Below are positions 10,697 through 22,045 of a stretch of DNA of 64,000 nucleotides, in pieces. Source of the DNA: Balanoglossus misakiensis (taxonomy: Eukaryota; Hemichordata); NCBI GenBank assembly GCA_040954595.2, contig CM082586.2:4650001-4714000 (forward strand), in the 5' to 3' direction. The notes below the pieces were generated by a model. That model ran no database searches. It was not told where the DNA came from and saw only the letters and a list, made by a program, of their open reading frames with translations. Each line of letters begins with the position of its first letter. The stretch's first letter is position 1. A program made the translations under genes and the position numbers.

Positions 10697-12114
10697 ATGA
10701 TGTGGAGGTTGAGCCTGCGACGGGTGATCAGCGTCACCGTCATTGGCGTGACAATTTTTGTCGTTGTAGTTCTATGTTTCGAAAGCCAGCAACAGGCGGC
10801 GAAATCCCAAATGTTGTCCCTGCGTAGGCACAAGGTAAGTGCCTGACAAAGGACTAAATTATTAGTGTGTCTTTATCTGAGTAGGGACACCGATATGTAA
10901 ACAGCAATCTGCCATGTGGTACTCGTCCAGATCTGTCTGTAAGCCGTGATATATTCGTTTGAGAGTGTTCTTACCCGCCATACTGTGTGTATGAAGCATC
11001 TGGGGGCAGCCTCAGACGAGGGTCAGCGTATAAGTATACTTAAGTTTCCCAGTACCAAGTCCCTATCAAATGTAGGCCAATAATTGTTCGGTTGCTTGGT
11101 ATATTTGGTGTGCCAGTATATGGGTCTATGTTGTGGGTCCCCGATTGTGTATACATGCTAATTTTTTCCCAATATTGGAAATTATAGCTGCAAACACTTT
11201 AATAAACTGCATTTTTCTTACAGGGAAGGCCACGCGCAGTGTTGAACCCAGCTGATTTCGTTAATTTAACCATTGACAGACATGAGGTAATCGGCGCTTC
11301 AGGCAAACAGGGTGAGCGCTTTGGACTTCTGAAACCGCAGGACAATTTCGTGGTGCCTAATATTGCCCATTTTGTATGGTTTACATGTCATCAGTTCAGA
11401 TTCGAAAATTTGATCAGTCTGCTGAGTGTACACAGAATAATGAGAGCATCGACTATATATTTCCACACCGACTGCGAGCCCAACGGCAGATTGTGGGCAG
11501 AAGCGAAGTTACTGATTCCCACGCTAAAAGTGGTTCATCGCCCACGCCCGTCAGCGGTATTTGACGTGAAGTTAAATCCAATATGGCCGGAGCATTCGGC
11601 TGATGTTGCTAAGCTACAAATACTGATGGAAATGGGAGGCGCCTACTTTGATGCGGACGTGTTTGTCGTCGCGCCCCTCGAACCGTTACGTCACTACGAC
11701 TACGTCGCCGGTCTGTCTGCGGAAGGGTCTCTTGACAGCGGAATCATTCTCGCCAACAAAGATTCAGAATTTCTGCGCCATTATTATGAAAGTTACAAAC
11801 ACTACAACAGTGATTGCTGGGACTGCAATTCAGTCGTCAAACACTACGAGCTGGCTCTGGTGAACAGTGCCCCCATACACGTAGAACCAGATAGTTTAAG
11901 TAAGCCTTCTCCTGATTTGTGGGAACAGATGTTTTTGAGGAAGTACGATTGGCGACGTGAACACTTCACCATTCATTTGTGGTTTCGAAAATTTCGAGAT
12001 GGTGGCAGGCGAAAATTCACTTTTTACCGCCAAAATATCGAACGGCTGGACACCAGCTTCGGAGAAATGTGTCGATATATATACTATGGCAGTCCAGATC
12101 TTTTAGAATCATAG
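10697..12114 (+). CDS. DXD-motif glycosyltransferase, type II membrane protein
   Basis: Two exons (10697-10834 and 11224-12114, phase-0 intron) give about 342 aa. The N terminus is Met-Met-Trp followed by a basic stretch and a single membrane anchor near residues 9-29 (VISVTVIGVTIFVVVVLCF), as in Golgi type II glycosyltransferases. The lumenal part has PNIAHFVWF, then FHTDCEPNG. The core is DVAKLQILMEMGGAYFDADV, whose Asp-Ala-Asp is the DXD motif that binds metal and nucleotide sugar in the glycosyltransferase sugar-binding (GT32-like, Gly_transf_sug) family. A Cys-x-x-Cys (CWDC) follows. It probably transfers a sugar to a glycan or lipid in the Golgi, but the donor and acceptor cannot be read from sequence. 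The start is uncertain: an in-frame Met also lies at 10676, and the frame is open further upstream. Confidence 0.88.
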
Positions 12115-12764
12115 TAACATTCTGCAAGAATTCCTTGCACTCGGGGAAGATAGTAACCCTGTCTCGTGGAACTGTTCGTCTCAAAAACGACTTGCTTATT
12201 TGGTTAAGGTATAGTATTTTAGATATTTTGTTTTTTTAATACACATTTTATTAATTCATTTTGTGTTTGGGACTGTGTATCTATAAGGTGCGTCATTTTA
12301 CTTTATTATATCATTCAAAGTTCATAGGCATTGTGAGAATTACAGAAATGGTGAACGTTTGTCATCACACCTTGCGTCAATAAATAATTAATATCACGGT
12401 TCTAATGTTTCAAATGAATGAACCAAACAAATTTTGCATTACACGGTATCACAGGAAGATAAAAAAAACTGTCAAAAGCTAAGAATCCACATTACTCCAA
12501 TGTACAATGTTTTTCAAAACGTACTGCACTTTAAAACATACATTTTTAAATATCGTTTCAAAATTTAATATCTCATTCTGAACTAGAGCGGGGAATACGT
12601 TGACTTGCTTATAACTCTTACGAATAGTGCCACATGGATCTACGAAATCATTATCAAAAATCAACTAGGTGTTTGAATCACCTGAGAGAATAGATCACTT
12701 TTCCAGTGATTTGAGTTTGGATGTACTGTCAACAAGGCATTTCGGGCACATACTTATAGGGATG
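12115..12764. other. Convergent 3' UTR region
   Basis: Between the stop codons of the glycosyltransferase (plus) and the GABA-B-like receptor (minus). It carries polyadenylation signals for both strands, and no further coding region is seen. Confidence 0.6.
12379..12384 (+). promoter_or_regulatory. Candidate polyadenylation signal of the glycosyltransferase
   Basis: AATAAA 265 bases after the stop. It lies beyond minus-strand AATAAA candidates at 12302-12307 and 12247-12252 that would serve the convergent receptor gene, so the two 3' UTRs would overlap. Confidence 0.45.
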
Positions 12765-15700
12765 TCAGTTTTCAAACACGGCGTCATCATCCGGGTTCTT
12801 TTCCTGCTTGTGATCTTCCAGGGTCTCTGCAACACTGGCATTCACCGACGAAGCAAGTGCCACGTCATCGATTTTGCCGTCTGTTGCATTTTCTGAATCA
12901 GACGACGCCTTCAGTTCACCATCAGTGGTCGAATATTCACCGAGTGTAGATTCGGCGACTGTCGACAGAGTCTGTCCGCGTTTCTTGTCTGGGTGAAGTC
13001 TTCCTTCACCGCTACCACTGGGTGCTTCTGTGGTCGAGCGTTCTTCCTTTCTGTATCTATTGAGCTCTTCTTTCAGACGAGCGACTTCAAGTTTTAGCTC
13101 GCTGACGTCATCGTCGCTGATGCTGTCCTTTGTGTGCACTATTATGCTGCCGTCAACCTGCGAATCAGAGTAGAGTTTACTAAGTGATTCTCTTTCTCTG
13201 TACAGGCCATTTTCATGACCCCAACATGACCTTATATCCTCGTACTTCCGTTGCATGAATCCATATAAAATCTCATGATAATTCTACAAATACTCGAGCT
13301 CTATAACAGTAGCTTTAGTCAATGAATTACCAATGTGACTCTTTTTCATACAACATTACTTGTTTCTGACCCCAAAATGATGGTTTTCGACACTGAATGT
13401 ACACTTACCGTTCGGTACACATTGGATAATCTTCCCTCTTCTTTGACAACGCCCAGATAGACGCCGTTCTTGGAGAGCAGCGTCGTGGTATGGTGTGACT
13501 TGCGTGCATTTTCTCTGTTGGACACGGTAACAGACGACACCGATTCGTTTTCATGTGACTGACTTCGCTGCACTTTGCGAGCACCCGATCGCCGCAGTTG
13601 TCGGCGTTCTGACGATTTTCGCAACTTAGTCGTTTCGAAAAACTGTGTGCATAAAAACATACATACGTACATTATACATCTATAAATAAATATAATTGAT
13701 GGGGATTTTTATTCTGATATGATATCGTGCTGTCCGAGAAATGGCAGACTTTGCAATTCGGCGGAAGGTAGTCGGTGAGCCTCAACCCACGTCACTTGTG
13801 AATCGTTTCGTATCGAGTGTCGTTAAACGGTTTAAGATTAGGCGGGTTTGGAACAACTGTACCTTGATGACAGATAGAATGGCGACAGTGAAACATGCTG
13901 TAAACAATGTGCACGTTGCCGTGATGCAAAACCCAATATTTGGATTGTTGTCGTTCAGCAGTATAAGCAATATGGCGCCAATAATTGTTGAAAGACCTGA
14001 GCCGTTCAGAAGTATCCGCATGCACCTGGAACAAAAAAAGATATGGGTTTTACTTTAAAACTGTCACAGTCTAGACTATTCAACAAAGATCATGAGGCAG
14101 ACAGGCAGGCAGGCAGAAAGACAAACAAGCAAACAATGCTGGCATGCGGACAGCTAAGATACTTCATATACTAACACTCAGCAGACAGCCAGAGAGACAA
14201 AAACATAACAGTGTTCCCACCTGGTTTCATTCATGGTTTTGCTTGAGGTTATCTTACTCTTGTAAGACAGGATACATGCCACCACGATCAGTAAACCCTT
14301 GTAGGTACAGAGGATGATGGTCCAGTACCGCCACTCACTGTAGCACGACTTCTTGTGGAAACGCAGAACTTCGTCTTGACGAGTCTGTGAAGAGGGTGAA
14401 GAGAAAAGTGCAAGAAAGTCGTACATACATACATTTATACATACATACATACATACATACATACATACATACATACATACATACATACATACATACATAC
14501 ATACATACATACAATACATACATACAATACAGTACAGTACGTACAGACAGACAGACGTATACATACATGATACGTATACATCATAGACAGTAGACAGTGT
14601 ATGTATACATAGACATGTATCCACCGAATGCCACCATACCTTGGTTCCGACTAGAATTTCCTGAACACTTGGCGGATCGTAGATTTGCCATGACAAAAGT
14701 ATAGTGGTGTCTATTACCAGTAGGAGAGTCAGTGCTAAGTACTTCAGTTTAGTTTGCCTGACCTAAGGGAGGAAAGAACTAAAGTCAATCTCAAGGTTAG
14801 ATGATTAAAAAGCAGGTAATATTAGCTGCCTATAGGAACTTGGAAAGGAACCATAGTGAATTGTTCTTAGATTAAAGAGAACTGAAAAATGGTGGGAAAT
14901 GTTGATATCAATATCAATATAACACAAGAAGGATGTGATATAGGAGGAGGAGGAGGAGGCGGAGGAGGGAGGAGGAGGAGCGAGACCTACCTGGTTAATC
15001 TTGAAGCTTCTCATTGTTGAAAATGCTCTGTACATAAGTGCCATTTTGATGCACATGCTACCATATCCGAAGGTAAATGCAATGGATGTAACCCATGTAC
15101 GAATCTGGAAAAAAAAAGTAAAACTGGCGGTTAGTTAATAACAATTTCATGAATGAATGAACGAGCAGGCGGGCGAGTAAACAAAATACAAGCAAAGCTC
15201 AAAAACACTGACCTGGCACAAGAGTGACAAGTAGCGGGAGTGGACGATGCCATCGTCAAGACCATATAAGGCAACAACAGCAAAAGCAAGCTTGCATCCA
15301 AATATTGAAATATAATCGAGATTACTGTATGGACCATATCTGTAAAAAGAATGACGCACGCCTTAGAACTTCATGACCAAAAATACTAAAAAATGGCCAG
15401 AGGATGTTTTCTTGACAAAATAAGAAATTTATACTTTTTGAGCTCTTTGTGTATACTATGTGTTAATAATTCCTAAGATGACGATATCGCTACGTAATTT
15501 GGCCTGAAATACCACCAGTGTCTTTGCAATGTTGTAAACATATACATGTAATTCTAAATGTATGTTCATACTTACAATGTTGGCCTGAGAAGACAGTACA
15601 CAACTACTGATAAACAGGTAAAGAGTAGGAAAACGCCAGCCAGAATGTCGAACGTCAACACAAGAGGGAAATATAAGTAAAGTCGTTTCTCGATAATCTC

Positions 15701-18700
15701 CCGGCTGTCTGATGGAGTCCGATTGCCTGTATGTACAATAAAAATGAATGTGAAAATGATGGATACATATCAAATTTAGTTCAAGCTACTACACACGTAC
15801 AAATGCCAAATATTGCAAACAACTTGGTCGAAATTTTGAAATGCACAATTATGAAATTGACATCTCGTTACCTACCCTGCCATTGGAACTCGTTTCCCGG
15901 TAATGTTATCAAACTGTCGTCCGCAGGAGAGTACATGAGAACTTCAGCCATTTTCTGTCCTGTTCAGTGAAAGAAATTGGGTGAAAAGAAGGGACAAAAC
16001 TGAAGTCGACTCGTACTAAATATGGAGGGAAGAGAAAGCAGCAAAATGTGCAGAACATATGGGTTGGATGAAATGTTTGTACACAAGAACTTTCGCACAT
16101 GCGCATAAGACGATCATCGGCCTTTAAGCCCGTTTACTTGCCTTGAAGTTGAAGAACCACGACAGGCATGACTCGCTCACCATTTTCATCGAACCTAACG
16201 TGACCCTTCAACAAATGCAATTATGTTTATTATCAGTCCATTATGTTCTTACGGAAACAACTGAAGTTGTTAAATCATCATGTCCCATCTTGTTTTATAG
16301 CTTCCCAGTTTTAGCACGAGACAAATTGCAATGAAGGTAATCGTCTCTGAGGTGCAGGTAACTTACCGTGCGTCCTTCAAACTCAACATTGGTCAGTGCT
16401 TGATATATGACGTCTGAAGGTAATGAACGGTCGGTTGTACTATTCTCCCAAACATCCACTGGATTTGTGTGATCCTGAATGCACAATGCAGCAAAACTAG
16501 AAAGTATTAATTTCCCTGTGGTGTTCTCTTTTCACTTTTTCTCGTTAGCAATTTGAGTGAGATGTATACTCCCATGCAACATGAAACATGTCAGAATGAG
16601 ATACGCATGTCTGGCCTTATCCGCTGCTCTAATCATATACTGGTCTGGTGTTGCGTAATATTGCGTAATATTACGCAATATTACGTAATATTAATATTAA
16701 ACGTAATTTCTCGTTGTCTAAATTATTTTCTAAGAAATTAATTAACTTAAGGAGGTAATATTTGTCAGTTTTCATGACATTTAATTGAAATGGAAGTACT
16801 TTCAATCGTGACATGTCAAAGTTATCAGAGTTGAATATTACGATGGCCGAAGGTTTCGATCAACTGTTAAAGGATTGCTTGAAAAGTGTCTTTGCATCTG
16901 TCTGTCTCATTCTCCCTTCCCTCTCTCCCCCCTCCCCTTCCTTGCCTCCGTCCCTCATTTACCCCTCTCCTTACATTAGCGGTTGAAACAGCCGAAGTTA
17001 GGGCCAATGCCAGTGCCCATATTCCATCGTACACAGCGTCCAGATTGTAGATTTCTGTCATCTCGTGGTTTTGCTTATTCGCCATGTGCCTAGCTCTCTG
17101 CAAGGAAATATAGATTAATTTTTAGAGTGCCATATTACTATTTCGCCTGTTCTAATTAAAGGCACACTATTTCAGTTTCATAACATTTTACTGGCTTCAT
17201 TCATTAAATGGGTCACGAATCAATTTGTGTGAAAATAGTCTTATAAAAAAAGTGACAGCTGGACATCAACACACTTGCAACTCATCATTTTCGCCACTCT
17301 GCGTCGCCGCATTTCTGTCGTTAATGGACGTCATTATGGATCCTTGAACCACTTGTAGAATATCCCGGATGTCGCAGTCGGGCACGGTGCCTTCCGTGGC
17401 GTTGAGTTCGGCTACGAGCGACGCCCGCAGCAGCCACACGTACCGTGCTCCGTAGAACTTGTCTCTGTACGCCTTTTGTGGGAGAGATGGAACATTCATA
17501 GTTGTTGCTTTACTATTAACAATTGATTATGAATCGATAGTGGGTTAAGTGGTTGCATTGGGTAACGCTGCCTGTAAAGACACAGTTGCCTTACGAGTAA
17601 AATCAAATATGTTGTTTGATTTTGTGAGTATACAAAGCAGTCAAATCGCACAGGTCAATTTAAATCTAGACTTGATGTGTACGTGTATAGGTGTACACAC
17701 ACTTGATGCAAAAGTAGTCCCCACAGACAGACGCAATTTGAACCGCAGTCATTGGTGTCTCCAGAGTGTAAATCTCCGTAGATTACACTGTTTCACTTCT
17801 CACTCCATTATTATAAAAAAGCGCGATTAAAATGACTATTATTGTCCACTCACAGTGATAAAATTAGTATAATGTTACATCATGCTTACACGAGTACTTG
17901 TACTTGTGAATTATACTCATTTCTACCCAATCCGTTGTCAACATTATACCGATTAGCTCACATTTGGAAGTTCACAATAGCCACGGCGTATCGTCCATGG
18001 AGAGGCATCGTTATCGGGTATGTGCTAAAGTAATTGTGCGATTCCCAACAGGAGACGCTTTCTCAATCAGTTGACATGTTTAGGTCAGTCACCCCCAAAA
18101 ATCTGCATTTTGTACGTGTAGGGAAAACCTATTCGTCAGATGGTAGCAAATACTTGTTTAGAATCTTGCTTGTCTTTCATTTTCCTAAGACAATCAATAA
18201 GCTCAGTGAACGTATGTATGTGACTTTACTTCTTGTGCTAATTTTAATTCTAAACCCACCTGACAGAAGAGTTCCGTTGCTAACTGAACCGAACCTTCGT
18301 AAATGATGACTCTGGAGTCGGTTTCCTGCAAATCAACACAGGGTGGGAGAGTTAGAGCCTCGCTCATAGATATCACCCAACGAGGTGAATCGTCACTATT
18401 AAAACTTTCTTGAAGACAACAAATTTTGAAAATCACCTACCTCCAGCTCCCTGATCATATCTGACGAAAAACCTTGCAGAAAACCGCTAGTGAAATGTGT
18501 GGTAATGTTCTTTGCCATAGTTTTGTCCTGTAGATCCTGTATAATCTGAGAAAAAATACCAAGGGGGTTGAATTTTCCGTGCATCACTAAAATGACAGAT
18601 TTTCACGTCTAGGATGCACACGTTTGTGCAGTGCAATCGTCCGTTTGTTGGCTCGTGTTGGAAACATTACAAACTAAGCATCGCCAACCTGTTCATATCC

Positions 18701-20308
18701 ATGCGTTTCTTCGTAGATAGTTGCTATCTTCGTCCACCCGAAGAACTGCAGCACCCTGACCCTGGCGTCGTTGTGTAACACATCGGACCCGATGATGCGG
18801 CTTGTCAGAGGGACGCCGTCATCGAACAGACCGGGTGAAGATGTTCTCGTTTCCATCTTGTTCGTGAGAATTTTTGTACCATTGAGAAGAATGGCTATTG
18901 TTAGAGTTTTGTAAATTTTAATTTCAGCTTATATGATTTTATCGAGAAGTATCTATGGAGGTCTGGTCGGGACAAATTCTATTATTCGTGTAAAAGGTGG
19001 TCTTGTCTGATAAATAGTTATAAATTGGTAACGTCGTTGCTCAGATATTCCGATAGGTTTTCTATGACAGTGAGTGACATAGTGAGTGAGTCGGGCTGAG
19101 TTGGTGTCTGGTTGGTTGGTTGGTCGGGTGAGTGGTTGGTTGGTTGGTTACATCGTATGTATGGATGTATCACTGGATGCGTATTAGCGTGTTGTGCTAC
19201 TTGTACTTACCTGTACGAGGTTGAAATATCGAATGAATGGCGAGTAGGCATAGCTTGCCGCGGAACACGCTGCCCCTAAGATGGCTGATTTCTTCGGCGG
19301 CGTCGTTATGGCCTCAATCGTCTCCCGAACAACCGTGTCGGCGTCACACTAAAATGTTAACGGTACAGACGTTGTCGTTCACTGATTTTAATGCCCGTGC
19401 TACTTATCCCCCCCCCCACCCGACACACACACGTGCACGTTAGGTTACAAAACAAAAGTCGATATCCTTATCTATATTCACGTTTTCAAGAATATACAAT
19501 CGAAGCATTGCAGATTTGAGATCACGGCGCTGCCATTCAATAGGGCGTGGGCCAGTTGCCATGGTTCCAAAGGACGCACTTCATCCACCGCTGAAGGAGC
19601 ACCATGAAAAAATCTGCAATCTGTTGTGGAATTATCTTCGTTCGATTCTCTTGTATAGTGTTATTCTTGCACGGAAATCTTCTGACTTTGGACAATTATT
19701 TGAATATCAAACTGTTTACGTGCAGGAGTTAAAAAAAACTGCATTGCAGATAGTAACTTTTCAAAGTTACATTAAATTTGTATGTGTTTTTTCAATATTT
19801 AAATGGTAATACAGTTGTACATAATAACTGCTGTGCGGGGGTGAAACCAGAACACACAATAACGTCCGATATACATGACATTTTGTATAAAGCACCAGTT
19901 ATAAAATGTATCTGAATGGATTTGGCCAACGGCGCCGCTGTTTATAAAATCAAACGATGCGGTTGTGAGTGTCTGAGAAATCGGCACTTTTGGCCGCAAA
20001 TTACCAAATCACCAAGGCAACGGATCATAGAATTTATCATGTAACGGTTGAATACTTACGTCGGAAACGATCCACGATATTTGGATGTCGATGTCTCCAG
20101 TGCTGCTGGAACTGATGTTACGGAAATCGTTGAGAGATCTGCCGGCAACGTCTTGCACTTCCCGCGGCGATGGTCCCCAGTCCCGCGTCACTATGCCGAG
20201 CACCGTCAGCGGCAGATGGGACTCGCAGCGTGCGGGTCGCGGCAGAAGGAACGGGAGAGAGACGGCGAGGGTCAGCCAGCCGATGCCGAAGCTGCGCAGA
20301 CCACCCAT
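12765..20308 (-). CDS. GABA-B-receptor-like class C GPCR
   Basis: Eighteen exons join in frame, about 923 aa: 20060-20308, 19211-19348, 18689-18856, 18441-18545, 18260-18325, 17275-17472, 16975-17097, 16367-16474, 16142-16205, 15876-15959, 15576-15726, 15213-15339, 14991-15104, 14640-14762, 14221-14384, 13863-14025, 13409-13642 and 12765-13157. The start Met (20306-20308) precedes a signal peptide (FGIGWLTLAVSLPFLLP..ARC); an in-frame Met at 20401 is an alternative. The Venus-flytrap domain has SDVLHNDARVRVLQFFGW, RYVWLL and YDGIWALALAL. It passes straight into seven membrane segments with no cysteine-rich domain, as in GABA-B receptors. Diagnostic segments include FEGRT-GHVRFDENGER, YGLDDGIVHSRY, RTWVTSIAFTFGYG, SWQIYDP, YKGLLIV and NPNIGFC. 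The tail has a short coiled coil (VSELKLEVARLKEELNRYRK) and a Ser/Asp-rich end. The subunit type is not assignable. One intron has a GC donor. Confidence 0.93.
13205..13255. repeat. Dispersed repeat, copy 3 (short)
   Basis: Contains ttcatgacccc..catgacctt.tatcctcgtacttccgttg, matching the first half of the copies at 4197 and 5647. It lies in the last intron of the receptor gene, immediately upstream of the last exon. Confidence 0.55.
14422..14527. repeat. (ACAT)n microsatellite, about 100 bp
   Basis: Long near-perfect acat array in an intron of the receptor gene. It generates spurious Met-Tyr-Val-Cys repeats in translation. Confidence 0.95.
14943..14982. repeat. GGA-rich microsatellite
   Basis: ggaggaggagg units ending 9 bases before the donor side of the exon at 14991-15104, on the transcript's downstream side. 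Confidence 0.85.
16140..16141 (-). promoter_or_regulatory. GC-AG splice donor in the GABA-B-like receptor
   Basis: The exon 16142-16205 ends in CAAG followed by GCAAGT instead of GTAAGT. Splicing here to the acceptor before 15959 keeps the frame and joins LQLQ to GQKMAEV, exactly where GABA-B receptors continue. The remaining donor bases are the strict consensus that GC-AG introns usually show. Confidence 0.75.
16651..16700. repeat. Near-perfect palindrome of gcgtaatatt units
   Basis: Two gcgtaatatt units followed by their inverted counterparts around a perfect 14-base palindrome (gcgtaatattacgc), so single strands could fold into a hairpin. It lies in a receptor intron. No coding role. Confidence 0.8.
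19105..19150. repeat. (TTGG)n microsatellite
   Basis: Imperfect ggttggttggt array in a receptor intron. Confidence 0.8.
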
Positions 20309-20961
20309 ACTTTCGGCAAAACGACCAAAAGTCTCCAATCCCAGCGTTTTGACAGCTAACAATTCGCCAACGGAGATGGATGACTTCTTAATGTCTTGCA
20401 CAGAATCGCAACAAAAAAAACATCACGAAGAGAGCGAAATTTGCTCGTGTTGTGTAGACAGCCGCCGGTTCCTGATATGTAGAATTATTAAAAAATCCCT
20501 TGTCGTTTTACAAAGCCCTTGTAATGCGACTCCAGAGGCAAAAGTGATAATTGTGATAATTTTGTGTCATTACGCCTTTCCTGCACGCAATCACGTGATA
20601 GTTATGTAAATGTTTACTTTTATGTTTTCAACGCTCGCCAGCCCCTCGCCTGCACGTGTTTTTCCTAAGTTTTATCATACAATTAATTGCACCACGCCCA
20701 AGACGTTTATCAGTGACGGAGCAGTCAGCAGCATAATGTCATGAAAATCATACTCTGTATATATAGGCAGTGTAGATGTTTACTGAAGCAAGTGTTCTCC
20801 CTGGAGTCAGTTTATCTTTGAACGGTCTGTCTGCTTTGTTCACGGTTTAAAATTTAATCATTTTATTGAAAATGTTACTACAGAAGTACACGCACCGGTG
20901 AAACGATGATGAATGTTCATATGGAAACGCATCCTTACGAGTTGTTTTTATAAGATAAGGG
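20309..20961. promoter_or_regulatory. Upstream region of the receptor and 3' UTR of the orphan gene
   Basis: Between the receptor start (20308) and the stop of the next minus-strand gene (20962). Plus-strand ttttatt near 20862-20867 reads AATAAA on the minus strand and is a plausible polyadenylation signal for the orphan gene. The rest presumably holds the receptor promoter. No ORF of interest is seen apart from the in-frame receptor extension to 20401. Confidence 0.4.
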
Positions 20962-22045
20962 TTAAACATTTATTGGCATATGTCCCAGTACACGATTGGC
21001 TGCTTTCTGCTCTTCGCTTTCCAGCACAGTGCGCCTGCGCTGGTACTCCCTGTAATCTTCATTGAGAACGTCGTCGTAGTAACGAAGGTAAACGTACTTC
21101 CCCCCAACGTATAAACAAGTTCCGTGTAGAGAAATTCTCGTGTCCGGGTCTTTGACAGTGATCAGCCACCTGAAGAAAATATCAGATATTTGTGATTCAA
21201 AACAACTTGAAAACAGCATTTATGTATGTCAATCTTTCCGTCTGTCTGTGTCTTTTTCTGATTCTTTTTCTGAAAGTGTAAAAAAGACGTTTACCCTACT
21301 CTACCTAACAGACAGCTTCAGCTACCTGACCTCTCCATGACCCTCGTTGACGTACCTGTTATCTAAGCCAGCAGTTGCTATCATGACGTTCATTTCGACG
21401 AATTCCACCGTTTCAATGCGGTCAAGGTCCACTTGTCTGACGTCATTCCTGAGCGCTGCTATGACGTCACCGTGCGTCAGGTCAACGCCGGGGTAGGAAA
21501 AGCACAGCGTGTAGGGGTGTGGTTCTGGCGAGCCTATGAATTTTCTGATATTCCTGAAGGCGATGTCGTAGCCCTTCTTTTTCGCCCTGTCCTGTCGCCG
21601 TCTCTCACGCGCCTTTCTCCTGACGTACTGCACCAAGTCGACGTCATCTTCAGAAGAACTGTTGCTAAAACGTTATCACAAGTGAAATTAGAGTCTACTA
21701 ACTTAGAAACTGCCTTGCTAGTCTTGAAGTCACTCTTGCCCGGTAACGCCTGAGACGATGTATCACTCTCTCCGTGTATCTGTCCGCCTGTCTGTCTCTC
21801 TCTCTCTCTCTGGCACTCTCTCCCACACATAAGCCAACGACAAGAAGTTTCACCAACATTGGAACAGATCTGCCTCACCTACTCTCACGCGGTTTACTCG
21901 AACTATCTTTGTGTTTCTCTGCATTGTCGGTTCTTGAGTTGCGTTTACCTTCCCCCGGTCGTTTCTTCTGAAGCGTTCCTCCAACGGAACCGGAGGAGGT
22001 CACGTGCGTCTCGGCAAGGAGCTTTTTTCTCGAGGTGTTACTCAT
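20962..22045 (-). CDS. Orphan protein with basic N terminus and possible RRM-like C-terminal fold
   Basis: Three exons (21879-22045, 21356-21664, 20962-21169; phase-2 introns, GT-AG) give 227 aa. The ATG is at 22043-22045. Residues 1-60 are Lys/Arg/Ser-rich and look disordered (MSNTSRKKLL..KKRPGEGKR). Next comes an acidic SSSEDDVD, then a strongly basic helix (VRRKARERRRQDRAKKKG). The folded part has alternating beta/alpha character, with segments PYTLCFSYPGVDL, DVIAALRN, VEFVEMNVMIATAGL, RWLITVKDPDTRISL and YVYLRYYDDVL. That order recalls the RRM-like folds of CCHC/gag-derived proteins, but I see no zinc knuckle and cannot name a family. The compact gene, consistent splice phases and clean frame argue for a real host gene. 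Minus-strand neighbours are independent. Confidence 0.72.

Noticed and set aside
14178-14696. 172-residue minus-strand ORF with Met-Tyr-Val-Cys repeats
   Set aside because: Most of it is translation of the ACAT microsatellite. Only the parts within the receptor exons 14221-14384 and 14640-14762 are coding, and these are spliced.
16660-16690. TAATATTAC motifs in the palindrome, which recall rolling-circle replication origins
   Set aside because: No replication-protein gene or viral sequence nearby. The motif arises from the repeated gcgtaatatt unit.
20085-20609. 174-residue plus-strand ORF
   Set aside because: Antisense to the first exon of the GABA-B-like receptor, whose signal peptide and Venus-flytrap start are clear.
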